Of a stretch of 64,000 nucleotides of DNA, positions 47,236-58,084 are shown piece by piece (the stretch's first letter is position 1; each line of letters starts with the position of its first letter). The stretch spans positions 310,001-374,000 of the forward strand of contig NC_020300.1 of NCBI RefSeq assembly GCF_000341355.1. The letters run 5' to 3'. Under the pieces are notes generated by a model. It saw only the letters and a program-made list of their open reading frames with translations, did not search any database and had not been told where the DNA came from. The translations under genes were made by a program, and so were the position numbers. This DNA comes from Bartonella australis AUST/NH1 (GTDB lineage Bacteria; Pseudomonadota; Alphaproteobacteria; Rhizobiales; Rhizobiaceae).

Positions 47236-49062
47236 TCAGGTTAAAATTGAAGAACGTGTTTTTTCAAAACGTTTACGTTCATTTGGATCTAGATAAAGTT
47301 TACGAAGGCGGATATTTTTAGGAGTTACCTCTACGAGCTCATCGTCTTGTATCCACGACAATGCGCGTTCTAACGTCATTTTAATCGGAGGAGTTAGTTT
47401 TACGGCCTCATCCTTGCCAGAGGCGCGCATATTTGTCAGCTTTTTTCCTTTTAAAACATTTACTTCCAAATCGTTATCGCGCGAATGTACGCCAATAATC
47501 ATACCTTGATAGACTTTAACACCGGCATCAATCACCATAGGTCCACGATCTTCAAGATTGAAGAGCGCGTAAGCAACAGCTTCACCATCGTCATTAGAAA
47601 TCATAACACCGTTTGTTCGGCCACCAATCTTTCCTTTATGAGGTTCATAGGCGTGGAAGAGACGATTCATAACTGCTGTGCCGCGTGTATCAGTCAAAAG
47701 CTCAGATTGATAGCCGATGAGCCCCCGCGTTGGTGCGTGAAAGACGAGGCGTACACGATTACCACCAGAAGGACGTAATTCGATCAACTCTCCTTTGCGT
47801 TCTGACATTTTCTGGACAACGGCCCCAGAATATTCTTCGTCAACATCTATAACGACTTCTTCGATGGGCTCAAGAATTGTTCCATTTTCATCTTTTTGTG
47901 TGACTACGCGTGGACGTGAAACACTGAGTTCAAATCCCTCGCGGCGCATATTTTCAATGAGGACTGCAAGTTGTAATTCTCCTCGTCCTGAAACATAAAA
48001 GGAATCTTTATCGGCTGATTCTTCAATTTTAAGAGCTACGTTGCCTTCCGCTTCTTTTAATAAACGATCACGGATAACGCGGCTTGTTACTTTATCTCCT
48101 TCTGTACCAGCGAGGGGGCTGTCATTTACTAAAAAGCTCATAGTAACAGTAGGGGGATCAATTGGCTGAGCAGTGAGGGGTTCGCTGACTGCAGGGTCGC
48201 AGAAAGTATCAGCAACAGTACCTTTTTGTAAGCCTGCAATTGCCACGATATCGCCGGCAAAGCTTTCCTCAATGGGTTGCCGTTCTAGCCCTCGGAATGC
48301 CAAAATTTTTGAAATGCGTCCAGTTTCTAAAAGCGTTCCATTTTGCCCAAGAACTTTAACATTTTGATTAGGTTTGAGGGATCCCGAGTGAATTCGTCCG
48401 GTGATGATACGGCCTAAAAATGGGTCTGCTTCGAGAATAGTACCTATCATGCGAAACGGTCCCTCAGCGACTGTAGGTGCGGGGACATGGCGGATTACAA
48501 GGTTAAACAAGGGGCCCAGCTCTTGATCTTTTGGTCCTTCAGGAGATTCAGCCATCCATCCATCGCGACCTGATCCGTAAAGAATAGGAAAATCGAGCTG
48601 TTCGTCGGTTGCATCGAGAGCAGCGAAAAGGTCAAAAACTTCGTTTACGACTTCGTCAGCACGCGCATCAGGCCGGTCAATTTTATTAATGGCAACAATG
48701 GGACGTAACCCTACTTTTAACGCTTTTCCAACAACAAATTTGGTTTGTGGCATAGGACCTTCAGCTGCATCAACAAGCACAATTGCACCGTCAACCATAT
48801 TGAGAATACGTTCAACTTCTCCGCCGAAGTCGGCATGGCCGGGAGTATCGACAATATTAATTCGGGTGTCTTTCCAGACAACTGACGTCGCTTTCGCTAA
48901 GATTGTAATACCGCGTTCTTTTTCGATGTCATTTGAATCCATCATACGCTCACTGGTGCGCTGATTATCCCGAAAATTTCCTGATTGTTTGAGAAGCCCG
49001 TCTACAAGTGTGGTTTTTCCGTGGTCTACGTGGGCGATGATAGCAACATTGCGCAATTGCAT
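47236..49062 (-). CDS. typA: Translational GTPase TypA/BipA
   Basis: 608 residues from the ATG at 49062 ([10 protein letters not shown]); the longer frame to 49098 adds 12 unlikely residues. The G domain begins with A-H-V-D-H-G-K-T-T, has [15 protein letters not shown] and N-K-I-D-R-P. Elongation-factor domains II, III and V follow, then the TypA-specific C-terminal domain ([18 protein letters not shown]). It binds the ribosome and aids 50S assembly and stress adaptation. The 290-base gap upstream (49063-49353) has no gene and probably holds its promoter. Confidence 0.97.
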   Translation of the reverse strand: MQLRNVAIIAHVDHGKTTLVDGLLKQSGNFRDNQRTSERMMDSNDIEKERGITILAKATSVVWKDTRINIVDTPGHADFGGEVERILNMVDGAIVLVDAAEGPMPQTKFVVGKALKVGLRPIVAINKIDRPDARADEVVNEVFDLFAALDATDEQLDFPILYGSGRDGWMAESPEGPKDQELGPLFNLVIRHVPAPTVAEGPFRMIGTILEADPFLGRIITGRIHSGSLKPNQNVKVLGQNGTLLETGRISKILAFRGLERQPIEESFAGDIVAIAGLQKGTVADTFCDPAVSEPLTAQPIDPPTVTMSFLVNDSPLAGTEGDKVTSRVIRDRLLKEAEGNVALKIEESADKDSFYVSGRGELQLAVLIENMRREGFELSVSRPRVVTQKDENGTILEPIEEVVIDVDEEYSGAVVQKMSERKGELIELRPSGGNRVRLVFHAPTRGLIGYQSELLTDTRGTAVMNRLFHAYEPHKGKIGGRTNGVMISNDDGEAVAYALFNLEDRGPMVIDAGVKVYQGMIIGVHSRDNDLEVNVLKGKKLTNMRASGKDEAVKLTPPIKMTLERALSWIQDDELVEVTPKNIRLRKLYLDPNERKRFEKTRSSILT

Positions 49063-49353
49063 AGATTTTCTTCTTTTTCTCGATGGAATTTCCTTCAAGG
49101 CGAAGCTTTTTACTCCCCCGCCTTACAATTTAGAATCTTTTACAGTTTTTTTTATAATTTTGGAAGGGGGAGAACTGTTTTTATAAAGAAGCTACAGAGA
49201 GGTTTTTTTGTATAGTTTTCAGTAGTAATTTTTATAGCACGCGCTTCGTAATGAATATCGCACAAAATGCGTGCCGAAAATGATAAAGTTCAGTTTGACC
49301 TTTGCGACAGAAGAGCATTGTGAGCTGCTTGGAACAGATTTCTGCCCTGCACG

Positions 49354-50730
49354 TTAAAGCAAGATTCCAGATAAGATGAAAGAGGCAACAGAAAAATAGA
49401 TAATAATACCCATGACATCTACTAAGGTTGCTACCAAGGGAGCTGAAGCACTTGCTGGGTCAAACCTTAAGCGTTTAAGGATGAAGGGGAGCATAGAGCC
49501 AGATAAGGAACCGAATGTAACAATTCCAACTAAAGCTGTGCCCACTGTCATGGCAATGAAAACCCAGTGTTCGCCATAATCGTAGACGCCAAGCTGTTGC
49601 CAGATCATTATACGTGTAATCCCAATGATTCCGAGCAACAGGCCGAGAAATATCCCTGCTGGAATTTCGCGAATGATGACTTTCCACCAGTCTTTGAGCG
49701 CGAGTTCACGTAAAGCTAACGCGCGAATAATGAGGGATGTTGCTTGTGAACCGGAGTTTCCTCCCGAACTCATTATAAGAGGAATGAATAATGTAAGAGC
49801 AATGGCTTTTTCGAGCGACGTTTCGAAATATTGCATGGCACTGGCTGTTAACATTTCACCAACAAAAAGTAAAGCAAGCCAGCCACCACGCTTTTTCATC
49901 ATCCCAAGAAAATTTATTTGCATATACGGCTTATCTAGGGCTTCCATACCACCGAATTTATAAGCATCTTCGCTCATTTCATTGACCATCGCATCAAGTA
50001 CGTCATCAACCGTCACAATACCGATGACGTGATTGCTGTCATCAATAACTGGTACAGAGAGAAGATCGTGGCGCTGAAAAAGGCGAGCGATATCTTCGTG
50101 GTGCATAAAAGGTGATATCGTGATGGGTGCATCACGTGTTAGGACGTTTATAATTTGATCACCAGGTGAGGCAAGAATAAGGTTACGCAGCGAAACAGCT
50201 TTGAGAAGGGCGCCTGTTTTAGGATCAATAACGTAGCTCGTATAAACTGTTTCACGTGTTCGTTCAACATCGCGAATATGATCAAGAGTTTTTTGCACGG
50301 TCCAATTTGCGGGCACCGCTATAAATTCGGTCGTCATCATTGCACCAGCTGTGTGATCAGGGTAACTAGTGAGTTTTTTAAGTTCGGTTCGGGTTAAGGG
50401 TTTCAGCAAGGCATAGAGCTGTCTTTGAGTTTCTTCATTCATTTCTTGAAAGACGTCTGCAGCGGCGTCTGCAGACATACCATCAAGAATTTCAACGGAA
50501 CGATCGACAGGCAAAAGTTCAAGAATAGCCGCTGGTTGTCCAAGCTCCGGTTTGTCGAAGAGCTCAATAGTATAATCAAGAGGTAAAAGACTCAGGACAG
50601 TCACGCGTTTTGCAATATCGAGATCATTGATGATATCAATTGAGTCGGCAAAATGGTGGTTTTTAAGTTCTTCGGCGAGAGCCTCGGGAGACAATTTTTT
50701 GAAATCGAAGGTTGTTTTAGTCTCAGTCAT
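49354..50730 (-). CDS. mgtE: Magnesium transporter MgtE
   Basis: 458 residues. The N domain (about 10-135) contains helical superhelix repeats. A pair of CBS domains lies at about 140-260 (M-M-T-T-E-F-I-A-V and D-D-V-L-D-A-M). Five transmembrane helices (about 290-455) include the pore signature G-G-N-S-G-S-Q-A-T. The N and CBS domains sense cytosolic Mg2+ and close the channel. GGAAGG lies before the ATG. It is divergent from the M3 peptidase gene. I see no Mg-riboswitch-like structure in the upstream gap. Confidence 0.96.
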   Translation of the reverse strand: MTETKTTFDFKKLSPEALAEELKNHHFADSIDIINDLDIAKRVTVLSLLPLDYTIELFDKPELGQPAAILELLPVDRSVEILDGMSADAAADVFQEMNEETQRQLYALLKPLTRTELKKLTSYPDHTAGAMMTTEFIAVPANWTVQKTLDHIRDVERTRETVYTSYVIDPKTGALLKAVSLRNLILASPGDQIINVLTRDAPITISPFMHHEDIARLFQRHDLLSVPVIDDSNHVIGIVTVDDVLDAMVNEMSEDAYKFGGMEALDKPYMQINFLGMMKKRGGWLALLFVGEMLTASAMQYFETSLEKAIALTLFIPLIMSSGGNSGSQATSLIIRALALRELALKDWWKVIIREIPAGIFLGLLLGIIGITRIMIWQQLGVYDYGEHWVFIAMTVGTALVGIVTFGSLSGSMLPFILKRLRFDPASASAPLVATLVDVMGIIIYFSVASFILSGILL

Positions 50731-51087
50731 AAGAAAGCACCTTCCAGCAGGTTATGGAGTTATTGATCCGGATATACAGGAAAGAGAAATTAAAGTTACA
50801 GAAAATTTAGAAAAACTTTCTTTATAATTGTATTGGAGATGGTTAATATTTCAAATAAATTCGAGAAGAAATAGCAAGCTATAAACAATTTCAGCTTTCA
50901 GACAAAGAGGGCTTTTTTATCTTTGTTTGCTTTTTGTGATAAATTTGCTTTTTACTTTTCTATTTTTATATCAATGTGCGTTTTTTTAACGCTATCTTAG
51001 GTCGCACGAAGTGGCTTTACGGTGCTGCCGATTTGTGTTGTTAAGACTGCTATTCTGCCTTAAAATATAATGGAGACGTATAATATT
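50731..51087. other. Divergent promoter region mgtE / M3 peptidase
   Basis: About 340 bases of A+T-rich sequence between two divergent genes. The last part contains TAAAATATAATGGAGACG, with the ribosome site GGAGA for the gene at 51088. No other feature seen. Confidence 0.45.
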
Positions 51088-53112
51088 ATGACGACAGCGA
51101 CGGTGCTAGACTGGAAGGGATTTTGCGGGCTTCCTGATTTTTCTTCGATAAACGACGAGGATTTTAGGCCTGCTTTTGAACAGGCGCTCAAAGAAGCTGA
51201 AAAAGAAATAGAAGCGATTGCAGCTGTGGAAGCACTTCCAACGCTTCAGAATTTTTTACAGCCTTTTGAACTTTCTGGCGCGGGATTGGATCGTGTATGT
51301 TCGATATTTTTCCTGCATTCAGGTGCGTGTAGTAATGCGTTAATTCAGAAATTGGAACGAGAGTTTGTTGTAAAGCTTTCTCGCTATTCTTCAAAAATTA
51401 TGATGGATGAACGGATATTTGCGAAGATGGACGTGCTTTATAAACAATCACAGGAGGGTGCATATGATAGTGAAACGACGCGTGTGCTTGAATTGTGGTG
51501 GAAGAAGTTTGTTTGTAATGGTGCAAGACTCGGAGAAAAAGATAAAAAGAATCTCATCGAAATTAATGAAAAACTCGCTCTTTTAAACGCTACTTTCGGT
51601 CAAAATGTACTCAAAGATGAAGCCGAATGGATTTTATTTTTGGAACAGGAAGATTTATCTGATTTGCCTGACGACCTAGTTGCTGCGATGAAGGAGATTG
51701 CCCGTGAAAAGGGCCGTGAAGGAGCTTACGCGTTAACATTAGCGCGTTCGCTCGTCGAGGCTTTTTTGAAATTCTCTAATCGTCGAGATTTGCGCAAAAC
51801 AGCATTCCATGCTTGGTCTACACGCGGTGAAAATAGCAATGATAATGATAATCGAGCGATTATTGTGGAAATTATTGCACTTCGCAACGAAAAAGCTAAA
51901 TTATTGGGGTACAAATCTTTTGCAGATTTAAAACTTGATAATACTATGGCCAAAAATATTGGTTCAGTTATGAATCTGCTCGCGCCTATATGGGAACGAG
52001 CGAGAGCTAAGGCCATTACTGAACAAGGTGAGTTACAAGATTTTGCAAAAAATCAGGGGGCTGACAGACCTTTAGAGGCGTGGGATTGGCGTTATTATGC
52101 TGAAAAATTGCGTGCTGAAAAGTTTTTTTTCGATGAAACTGAAGTTAAACAATATTTTCAGCTTGACCGTATGATTGAAGCAGCTTTTTCGGTAGCAGAA
52201 AAACTCTTTGGAATTTCGTTTGAAGAAAAGACTAGTGTTCCACTTTGGCATCCTGATGCACGTTTATGGGCGGTAAAAAAATCTGATGGAAGCTTAATTG
52301 GGCATTTTATCGGCGATTATTTTGCACGTTCTTCAAAACGGTCGGGTGCGTGGATGAGTAGCTTGCAATCACAGCATAAATTAGATAGCGGGCAAAAACC
52401 CATTATTTACAATATTTGTAATTTTACTAAGCCGCCTGAAAAAAATGCGGCCCTTTTATCGCTTGATGATGCACGGACGCTTTTTCATGAATTTGGGCAT
52501 GCATTGCACGGCTTGCTTTCTGATGTGACATGGCCATCTGTGGCGGGAACATCTGTTTCGCTTGATTTTCTTGAACTTCCTTCTCAACTTTATGAACATT
52601 GGTTAACAGTACCAGAGGTGTTAAAATCTTATGCAACGCACGTAGAAACCGGTATCCCTATTCCGCAAGTTTTGATAGATAAGATTTTGTCAGCACGTAC
52701 ATTTAATGCTGGTTTTTATGCTGTTGAGTTTACTTCATCTGCTTTGATGGATATGGCTATGCATCAGGGAGTAATAATAGATGATCCGGCAGCGTTTGAA
52801 CGTGAAGAATTAAAAAAGTTAAGAATGCCTGATACTATTATTATGCGCCATCGTCCTCCGCATTTTTTGCATATATTTTCAAGTGATGGTTACGCTGCTG
52901 GTTATTATTCTTATATGTGGGCGGAAGTGCTTGATTCTGATGCTTTTCAGGCTTTTGAGGAAACACATGATGTTTTTAATTTAGAACTTGCGGACCGGTT
53001 AAAGCGTTTTATCTATTCCGCAGGGGGGAGTCGTGATCCAGAGGAGCTTTATAGAGCTTTCCGGGGGCGGTTGCCGTCATCAGAGGCGCTCATTAAAAAA
53101 CGTGGCTTATAA
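51088..53112 (+). CDS. M3 family oligopeptidase / peptidyl-dipeptidase
   Basis: 674 residues from the ATG at 51088, placed 11 bases after GGAGA; an ATG at 51070 in the same frame overlaps that site. It is a zinc metallopeptidase of the thimet oligopeptidase family (Dcp/OpdA type) that degrades cytosolic peptides. The active site is H-E-F-G-H with H467, in the context T-L-F-H-E-F-G-H-A-L-H-G-L-L. The family glutamate (F-L-E-L-P-S-Q-L-Y-E) and the C-terminal R-H-R-P-P-H-F and Y-A-A-G-Y-Y-S-Y-M-W motifs are all present. OpdA and Dcp cannot be told apart with certainty. Confidence 0.92.
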   Translation: MTTATVLDWKGFCGLPDFSSINDEDFRPAFEQALKEAEKEIEAIAAVEALPTLQNFLQPFELSGAGLDRVCSIFFLHSGACSNALIQKLEREFVVKLSRYSSKIMMDERIFAKMDVLYKQSQEGAYDSETTRVLELWWKKFVCNGARLGEKDKKNLIEINEKLALLNATFGQNVLKDEAEWILFLEQEDLSDLPDDLVAAMKEIAREKGREGAYALTLARSLVEAFLKFSNRRDLRKTAFHAWSTRGENSNDNDNRAIIVEIIALRNEKAKLLGYKSFADLKLDNTMAKNIGSVMNLLAPIWERARAKAITEQGELQDFAKNQGADRPLEAWDWRYYAEKLRAEKFFFDETEVKQYFQLDRMIEAAFSVAEKLFGISFEEKTSVPLWHPDARLWAVKKSDGSLIGHFIGDYFARSSKRSGAWMSSLQSQHKLDSGQKPIIYNICNFTKPPEKNAALLSLDDARTLFHEFGHALHGLLSDVTWPSVAGTSVSLDFLELPSQLYEHWLTVPEVLKSYATHVETGIPIPQVLIDKILSARTFNAGFYAVEFTSSALMDMAMHQGVIIDDPAAFEREELKKLRMPDTIIMRHRPPHFLHIFSSDGYAAGYYSYMWAEVLDSDAFQAFEETHDVFNLELADRLKRFIYSAGGSRDPEELYRAFRGRLPSSEALIKKRGL

Positions 53113-53636
53113 AGTGCAAACAGTATGGAATAAGGCGTATTTCTCGTTTTAATCGACTAAATGTATTAACTTCGGCGTTTTGCGTAAGAAGTATAGTGAA
53201 AGTCGTAAAATCAGTCAGCGTGGTTACGCTGATTCCGATATCGGTGTCTGGACGAATATAATCAGTCTGAAAAATATCCGGAATATAGATCTAAACAACG
53301 GTTTTTCGTGAATGAAGGTGTCGCAATAATAAAAGGAGAATTCAGATTTTATTTTCAGTAAATTGATCAATCATTAAACGAAAATTATCGTTATTGAAGC
53401 TTATTGTAAATTTAGGTTACTGCATGGGTGTGTGTTTTGGATGTTAGCTTATTGTAAGATGCGGTACACTGTTTTTGCGCTTTTTGCCGGCATTCGCCGC
53501 GAGTAACTGCTCCGGAAACAGCGTGGCCACATTCAGATGGGTTTCGGAAGTAGTATTGACGGGTGATTTCCAAAAAGTAATTTCTTCTCGTACCCCGTTT
53601 TTAGTTTTTTGAAAAAATGAAATTTTATGCTTTAAG
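53113..53636. other. Intergenic, nothing recognised
   Basis: About 520 bases between convergent genes. No frame longer than a few dozen codons and no terminator that I can defend. Confidence 0.45.
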
Positions 53637-54707
53637 TTACGGGAGAGAAAAATTATCAGCCCGGTTCACTTGGTGGCCGTTTAGGTGTTGTTGTGCTTCT
53701 TTTATCAGATTTTGATCTATTTTATCGAGTAAATGAGTATTCTGTCGCGCCATATCATAAAGACTTATTGGTGATTGGCGCCCGATATTATGTATATCTC
53801 CTTTCGTCAGATTCAGAGTATTTACGTTGATAGGGAGCCCGTTTTCACGGGAAGGCATTTGAAGACTTAAAACATTTTCTAATGGCTTTTCTAAATAGGA
53901 GACGAGTTTTTGTCTCCCTTTAGAAGTGAAATTAACTCCATCGCTGGCGCGCAATATGGATATTTTTCCGTTTATATCATAGCCCGAAAAAGAAAATTGA
54001 CCTTGTTCATCAACAAAGCCTCCCCAAACATCAACAAAATACCCTCCTGCTTCTTTTGTTGCTTTTTTATAAAGTTCGTTGAGGGTTTGTATTTTTTGTG
54101 TCAAAGACTTATTTTCGAAAGCAGGTTGGTCCATCCATATCCATGGTTTTCCAAAATAACGAAGGCTTTCAGTAATATCTGCAATCCTTTTTTTATAAAA
54201 ATCTATCCATTCTGGTTGGGCAGTTTTTAATATGCCATCAGGCGTAACGATTGGTTGATTATCGTTTGCGCCTACCACTATAATAATAGTGTCGGGTTTA
54301 TTTTCATGAATAAGTTCAGGGATGTTGTTTTTCCAAGAATAATAGTCAATTCGGACTAAGCCGGAAGCCGGAACTGCTCTGTTTATAATGGTTATACCGG
54401 CATTATCTGCGAAAAATTTGTCAAGCTCATTGGCAACAGTGGAAGCCACAAAGTCCCCTATAATGAGAATTCGTTTTGCGCTCGCGTCTTTTTGTTTTTG
54501 TATTACAGTTTTTGGGGGAGGTGCGTACGCTTGCTCTTTTATAATGTGCGGCTGTTGTGGTGGTTCTTCTCGTTTTTTATGTTTGAGCAAAAATTCAAAA
54601 AAATTTTGGGCTTTAGTTGGAACCGGCCGCATAATCGTGAGAGTAAAAGTAGAATAAAGTAGGCAAATCAAGGATATTTGGCGAAAATAGAACAAAATAT
54701 CACCCAA
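53637..54707 (-). CDS. DUF459 / SGNH-hydrolase-fold protein
   Basis: 356 residues. An N-terminal hydrophobic segment (about 8-28) exports or anchors it. A Pro/Gln-rich linker (about 45-75) precedes an SGNH/GDSL-like domain (about 78-280). This has R-I-L-I-I-G-D-F-V-A-S, where the GDSL serine position holds F, then V-V-G-A-N-D-N-Q (block III, GxND) and D-G-V-N-F-T near the end. D-G-x-N-F-T in place of D-x-x-H suggests the classical hydrolase triad is altered. The start appears to be a TTG, 2 bases from the mltB stop, so the two genes are coupled. A role in cell-wall modification is inferred from this neighbour. Confidence 0.83.
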   Translation of the reverse strand: MGDILFYFRQISLICLLYSTFTLTIMRPVPTKAQNFFEFLLKHKKREEPPQQPHIIKEQAYAPPPKTVIQKQKDASAKRILIIGDFVASTVANELDKFFADNAGITIINRAVPASGLVRIDYYSWKNNIPELIHENKPDTIIIVVGANDNQPIVTPDGILKTAQPEWIDFYKKRIADITESLRYFGKPWIWMDQPAFENKSLTQKIQTLNELYKKATKEAGGYFVDVWGGFVDEQGQFSFSGYDINGKISILRASDGVNFTSKGRQKLVSYLEKPLENVLSLQMPSRENGLPINVNTLNLTKGDIHNIGRQSPISLYDMARQNTHLLDKIDQNLIKEAQQHLNGHQVNRADNFSLP

Positions 54708-54709
54708 AC

Positions 54710-55957
54710 TTATTGTTTTCGCAGAAGAAGAAGAATCTCATGGCTTGGATGTCCATTTACTTTTAAGCCGTGTCGTAGCTGAAAAGCTTTAATTGCTTTC
54801 TTAGATTTCGTGCCAATTTTGCCATCAATTTCTCCTTTATAATAGCCAAGTGCGGCTAAACGGGACTGCAATTCTAAACGTTCTTGGAAAGAAACGGGCT
54901 TAAATGGCCGGTTCCAGTCTTGGATTAATTTGGAGCGTCCGGCGATGCGATCAGATAAAAGAGCGACGGCGAAAGCGTAGCGGTCTGCGTTATTATAACG
55001 TTTAATGACGCAGAAGTTTTTCGTCACTAAAAACGCGGGGCCTCCTAACCCGTCAGGCAATTTTAATTTTGCTAGCTCAGATAAAGAAGGGAAAGGCTTC
55101 CCGTTTGCACGTTGAACACCGAGCTTTTCCCATTCCTTGAAGGAAAGCCAATCTTTCGGAAATTTTTTCTCATGCGACAATTTGACTTCGAATCCCCAGG
55201 GGAGGCCAGATTGCCAACTATTCATGTGGAGCAGATTTGCTGCGGTGGCTAGTGCATCTGGAACCGACGCCCAAATGTCGCGGCGTCCGTTTCTGTCCAT
55301 ATCAACAGCATAAGTAAGATAGCTGGTCGGGATAAATTGCGTATGCCCCAACGCCCCGGCCCAAGACCCGACAAGTTGAGAGCGGTGAATTTCGCCACTT
55401 TGCAGAATTTTCATGGCAGCAATAAGCTGCGCGCGCGCATATTTTTCACGTTTTGGGTCCGCATAAGCTAAAGTTGCCAGCGAACGGATAGCGTCGCGCA
55501 TTACGGCTTTATTTGACAAAACCCTACCGTAATTGCTTTCTATTGACCAAATAGCGAGGAGGACATTGTAATCGACACCAAAACGTTTTTCAATTTTGAG
55601 AAGCCATTTTTTCCATATTTCGGTTTGGCGCCGCCCTTCTGAAATTGCAAGATCGTGGATCCTGTTGTCAAAATAGTTCCATGCGGGATCGACAAATTCT
55701 GGTTGATATGCTGCTTTTTCTAAAACTTCTGGGTCAATTGTGCTAACTGTTTTGAAAGCTATATCAAACGTGGAAGATGAAATACCATTCGCTAAAGCTG
55801 TTTTTTTAAATTCATTAACCCAGTTTTTAAAGCCACTATCGGCCTGTGCACATGAGAGAAAAAGTGCTGAAGGGATAGCAAAAGCAAACATTAATTTAAG
55901 AATAAAGGTTTTCCAATTTCCTAGTTTCTTTAAAGAAGAGGAGAGGTGCAAGTTCAT
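54710..55957 (-). CDS. Lytic murein transglycosylase, MltB family
   Basis: 415 residues. Signal peptide about 1-39 (F-L-S-C-A-Q-A). The MltB/SLT-2 domain (about 40-340) contains the catalytic glutamate E140 in L-L-A-I-W-S-I-E-S-N-Y-G-R, then G-S-W-A-G-A-L-G-H-T-Q-F-I-P-T-S-Y and the D-x-D-x-N-G-R-R-D calcium-loop-like segment. A C-terminal PG_binding_1 domain (about 350-412) has L-A-A-L-G-Y-Y-K-G-E-I-D-G-K-I-G. It cuts glycan strands to anhydro-muropeptides in the periplasm. It is first in a two-gene unit with the DUF459 gene. Confidence 0.93.
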   Translation of the reverse strand: MNLHLSSSLKKLGNWKTFILKLMFAFAIPSALFLSCAQADSGFKNWVNEFKKTALANGISSSTFDIAFKTVSTIDPEVLEKAAYQPEFVDPAWNYFDNRIHDLAISEGRRQTEIWKKWLLKIEKRFGVDYNVLLAIWSIESNYGRVLSNKAVMRDAIRSLATLAYADPKREKYARAQLIAAMKILQSGEIHRSQLVGSWAGALGHTQFIPTSYLTYAVDMDRNGRRDIWASVPDALATAANLLHMNSWQSGLPWGFEVKLSHEKKFPKDWLSFKEWEKLGVQRANGKPFPSLSELAKLKLPDGLGGPAFLVTKNFCVIKRYNNADRYAFAVALLSDRIAGRSKLIQDWNRPFKPVSFQERLELQSRLAALGYYKGEIDGKIGTKSKKAIKAFQLRHGLKVNGHPSHEILLLLRKQ

Positions 55958-56208
55958 TTTTTACCAATTAATATTGAAGTATTTATATGTAATATAATTT
56001 TATTTTTGTATTTGGTTTAATAGAATGTTTTGTCAAGTTAGATAAAAATGCCAAAATGAATCGTCCAAGATAATGAAATTATTCGAAAAAGCGCATTTGA
56101 ATGCACCTTCTTATTATCAATTATAATAACAAGAAAAATAATAAAATATATTTAAAAAACCTAACCGAAATATGCAATAATGAATCAGAAAGCTATTAGT
56201 TAACAAAA

Positions 56209-57067
56209 ATGGCGGGAGTGCGTAAAATCCGCGAAGCAGTATTTCTTATAATAGGTCTTGGTGCTTGTTTTCTTACGGCAACGAAGATAGTTCTTAAAAA
56301 ATGCTAACTATCGTTAAAACCAGTTATTTAGTATGTTGTGGACGAAGCACGTGAAGCGGGTATCGAACATTTTTTGTCGCTGGACGCAATAAAGCAGTGA
56401 TTGGGGGTTATTTTAGTACGCAGGTTGAATAATATGCGGCATCCGCTGAAGGCGACAAAAGAGGACGAGCTCGAGCATTTGTGAGATTTTCAGTTTTCAC
56501 TAAGCATAATGTCTTTTGCTCGGCAACGGCAGCTTCTGGGGGCAGGACGTGCTCTCTGGTGTGCGCGTAAATTAGCTGGGGAAGGGCGCTTTCCTTTGTA
56601 GAAAAAGCGCGGAGAAGAAATGTTGTTAGTTGTCCAAGGATGCGAACCCGGAAAAACGCAAATAAATATGGTATTGTCGATAAAGGAAAACAGGTCGCGA
56701 ACGGTTTTAAAATTACAAAAATGATAAGGAAACAGACAGAAAGAATAGCGCTATCTAATTTTGTGCATCAATGGACGTTATATTTATATTTGCATCTGGA
56801 AATTTTTGGTATCCTTTCGCGTCACGAATGAGGGTAAGGGACGAAATTCAGCTAACAAATACCATACCGCAGCTTGTAAAATGAGCGGGTTTTTTGAGCT
56901 TTTAATCAGATGGGTATAATTTTAATTATTGTTCTAGAATTAGTTTTATTGAAGCTGATATTGCGTTTTCTTTAGCGCGTACCAATATGTATCAGCAGGT
57001 TTCTCCTTCATTAAAAAATTTACTTGAAACGATTAAAGTTGGAAAATGGTATAGACCTCTAGATTGA
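56209..57067 (+). pseudogene. galU: Decayed galU (UTP-glucose-1-phosphate uridylyltransferase)
   Basis: The sequence starts M-A-G-V-R-K-I-R-E-A-V-F and G-L-G-x-x-F-L-T-A-T-K, the nucleotide-binding start of GalU, then breaks by frameshift. Pieces follow in order and in changing frames: M-L-T-I-V, Q-Y-V-V-D-E-A-R-E-A-G-I-E-H-F, K-Y-G-I-V-D-K-G-K-Q-V-A-N-G-F, E-I-F-G-I-L-S-R, and at the end F-I-E-A-D-I-A-F-S-L-A-R and W-Y-R-P-L-D stop. The total span is close to a full galU, so the gene decayed by point changes and small indels and not by one large deletion. It lies directly before kdsD. Confidence 0.88.
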
Positions 57068-57088
57068 TTTCGTTTATCAAATTTATTT

Positions 57089-58084
57089 ATGGTGGGACAG
57101 TCTTCTAATATGTTAGCTCTACAGGATGCCGTGGCGTCGGCACTTAAAACAATCGCCAGCGAGAAGCAGGGGCTTAAGGCCCTTGAAACGGCGTTTCTTA
57201 AGGATCTTTCTTCCTCTTTTAAGGCCGCAGTTCAGACCATTAGGAACGCTGGCGGTCATGTGGTGATTACCGGTCTCGGTAAAAGTGGTCATATAGGTAC
57301 AAAAATTGCAGCGACCTTAGCTTCAACCGGGACACCTGCCTTTTTTGTGCACGCTGCAGAAGCTAATCACGGTGATCTCGGTATGATTAGCTCCGATGAT
57401 GTTCTCCTTGCTTTATCGTGGTCGGGGGATACTACGGAATTGAGTGGTATTATAAGCTATGCTGCGCGTTTTCGTACGCCACTTATCGCAATGACGTCTG
57501 GTGAGAATTCTATATTGGGGCGGCAAGCCGATATTGTTTTATTATTGCCGAAAGTAGAGGAAGCTTGCCCCCACGGGCTCGCCCCTACAACTTCAACAGT
57601 TATGCAATTAGCTATGGGTGATGCGTTAGCTATTGCTCTTTTGGAGATGCGTGGTTTTACAGCGACGGATTTTAAAATTTACCATCCTGGAGGTTCTCTT
57701 GGTGCAAATCTTAAATATGTGCGCGATATCATGCATAGGGGTGACAGTGTTCCTTTGGTTATGCAGGGTGTATCTATGACCGAAGCTGTGGGTGTTTTAG
57801 TAAAAAAACACTTTGGTTGCGTTGGCGTTGTAAATCAAAGGGACGAATTGATTGGGATCGTGACGGACGGTGATCTCGCGCGTAACATTCATCGCGATTT
57901 ATCGAAATTTAACGTTGATGAAGTAATGACCAAGGATCCTAAAATCGTGAATTCAGACACATTGGTTGGTGCTGCAGCGGCTTTTATTAATGACCACCAT
58001 ATAGGTGCTTTTTTCGTTACTGAAGGTAAGAAGCCCGTAGGGATTGTACATTTTCACGATCTTTTGCGTATTGGCGTTGCTTGA
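57089..58084 (+). CDS. kdsD: Arabinose-5-phosphate isomerase (KdsD/KpsF)
   Basis: 331 residues. It converts ribulose 5-phosphate to arabinose 5-phosphate, the first step of Kdo synthesis for lipopolysaccharide. The SIS domain (about 35-190) has G-L-G-K-S-G-H-I-G, H-A-A-E-A-N-H-G-D-L-G and S-W-S-G-D-T-T-E. Two CBS domains (about 210-330) have H-F-G-C-V-G-V-V and I-V-T-D-G-D-L-A-R-N. No clear ribosome site precedes the ATG. The decayed galU is just upstream, so expression may now rely on a promoter inside the pseudogene. Confidence 0.95.
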   Translation: MVGQSSNMLALQDAVASALKTIASEKQGLKALETAFLKDLSSSFKAAVQTIRNAGGHVVITGLGKSGHIGTKIAATLASTGTPAFFVHAAEANHGDLGMISSDDVLLALSWSGDTTELSGIISYAARFRTPLIAMTSGENSILGRQADIVLLLPKVEEACPHGLAPTTSTVMQLAMGDALAIALLEMRGFTATDFKIYHPGGSLGANLKYVRDIMHRGDSVPLVMQGVSMTEAVGVLVKKHFGCVGVVNQRDELIGIVTDGDLARNIHRDLSKFNVDEVMTKDPKIVNSDTLVGAAAAFINDHHIGAFFVTEGKKPVGIVHFHDLLRIGVA

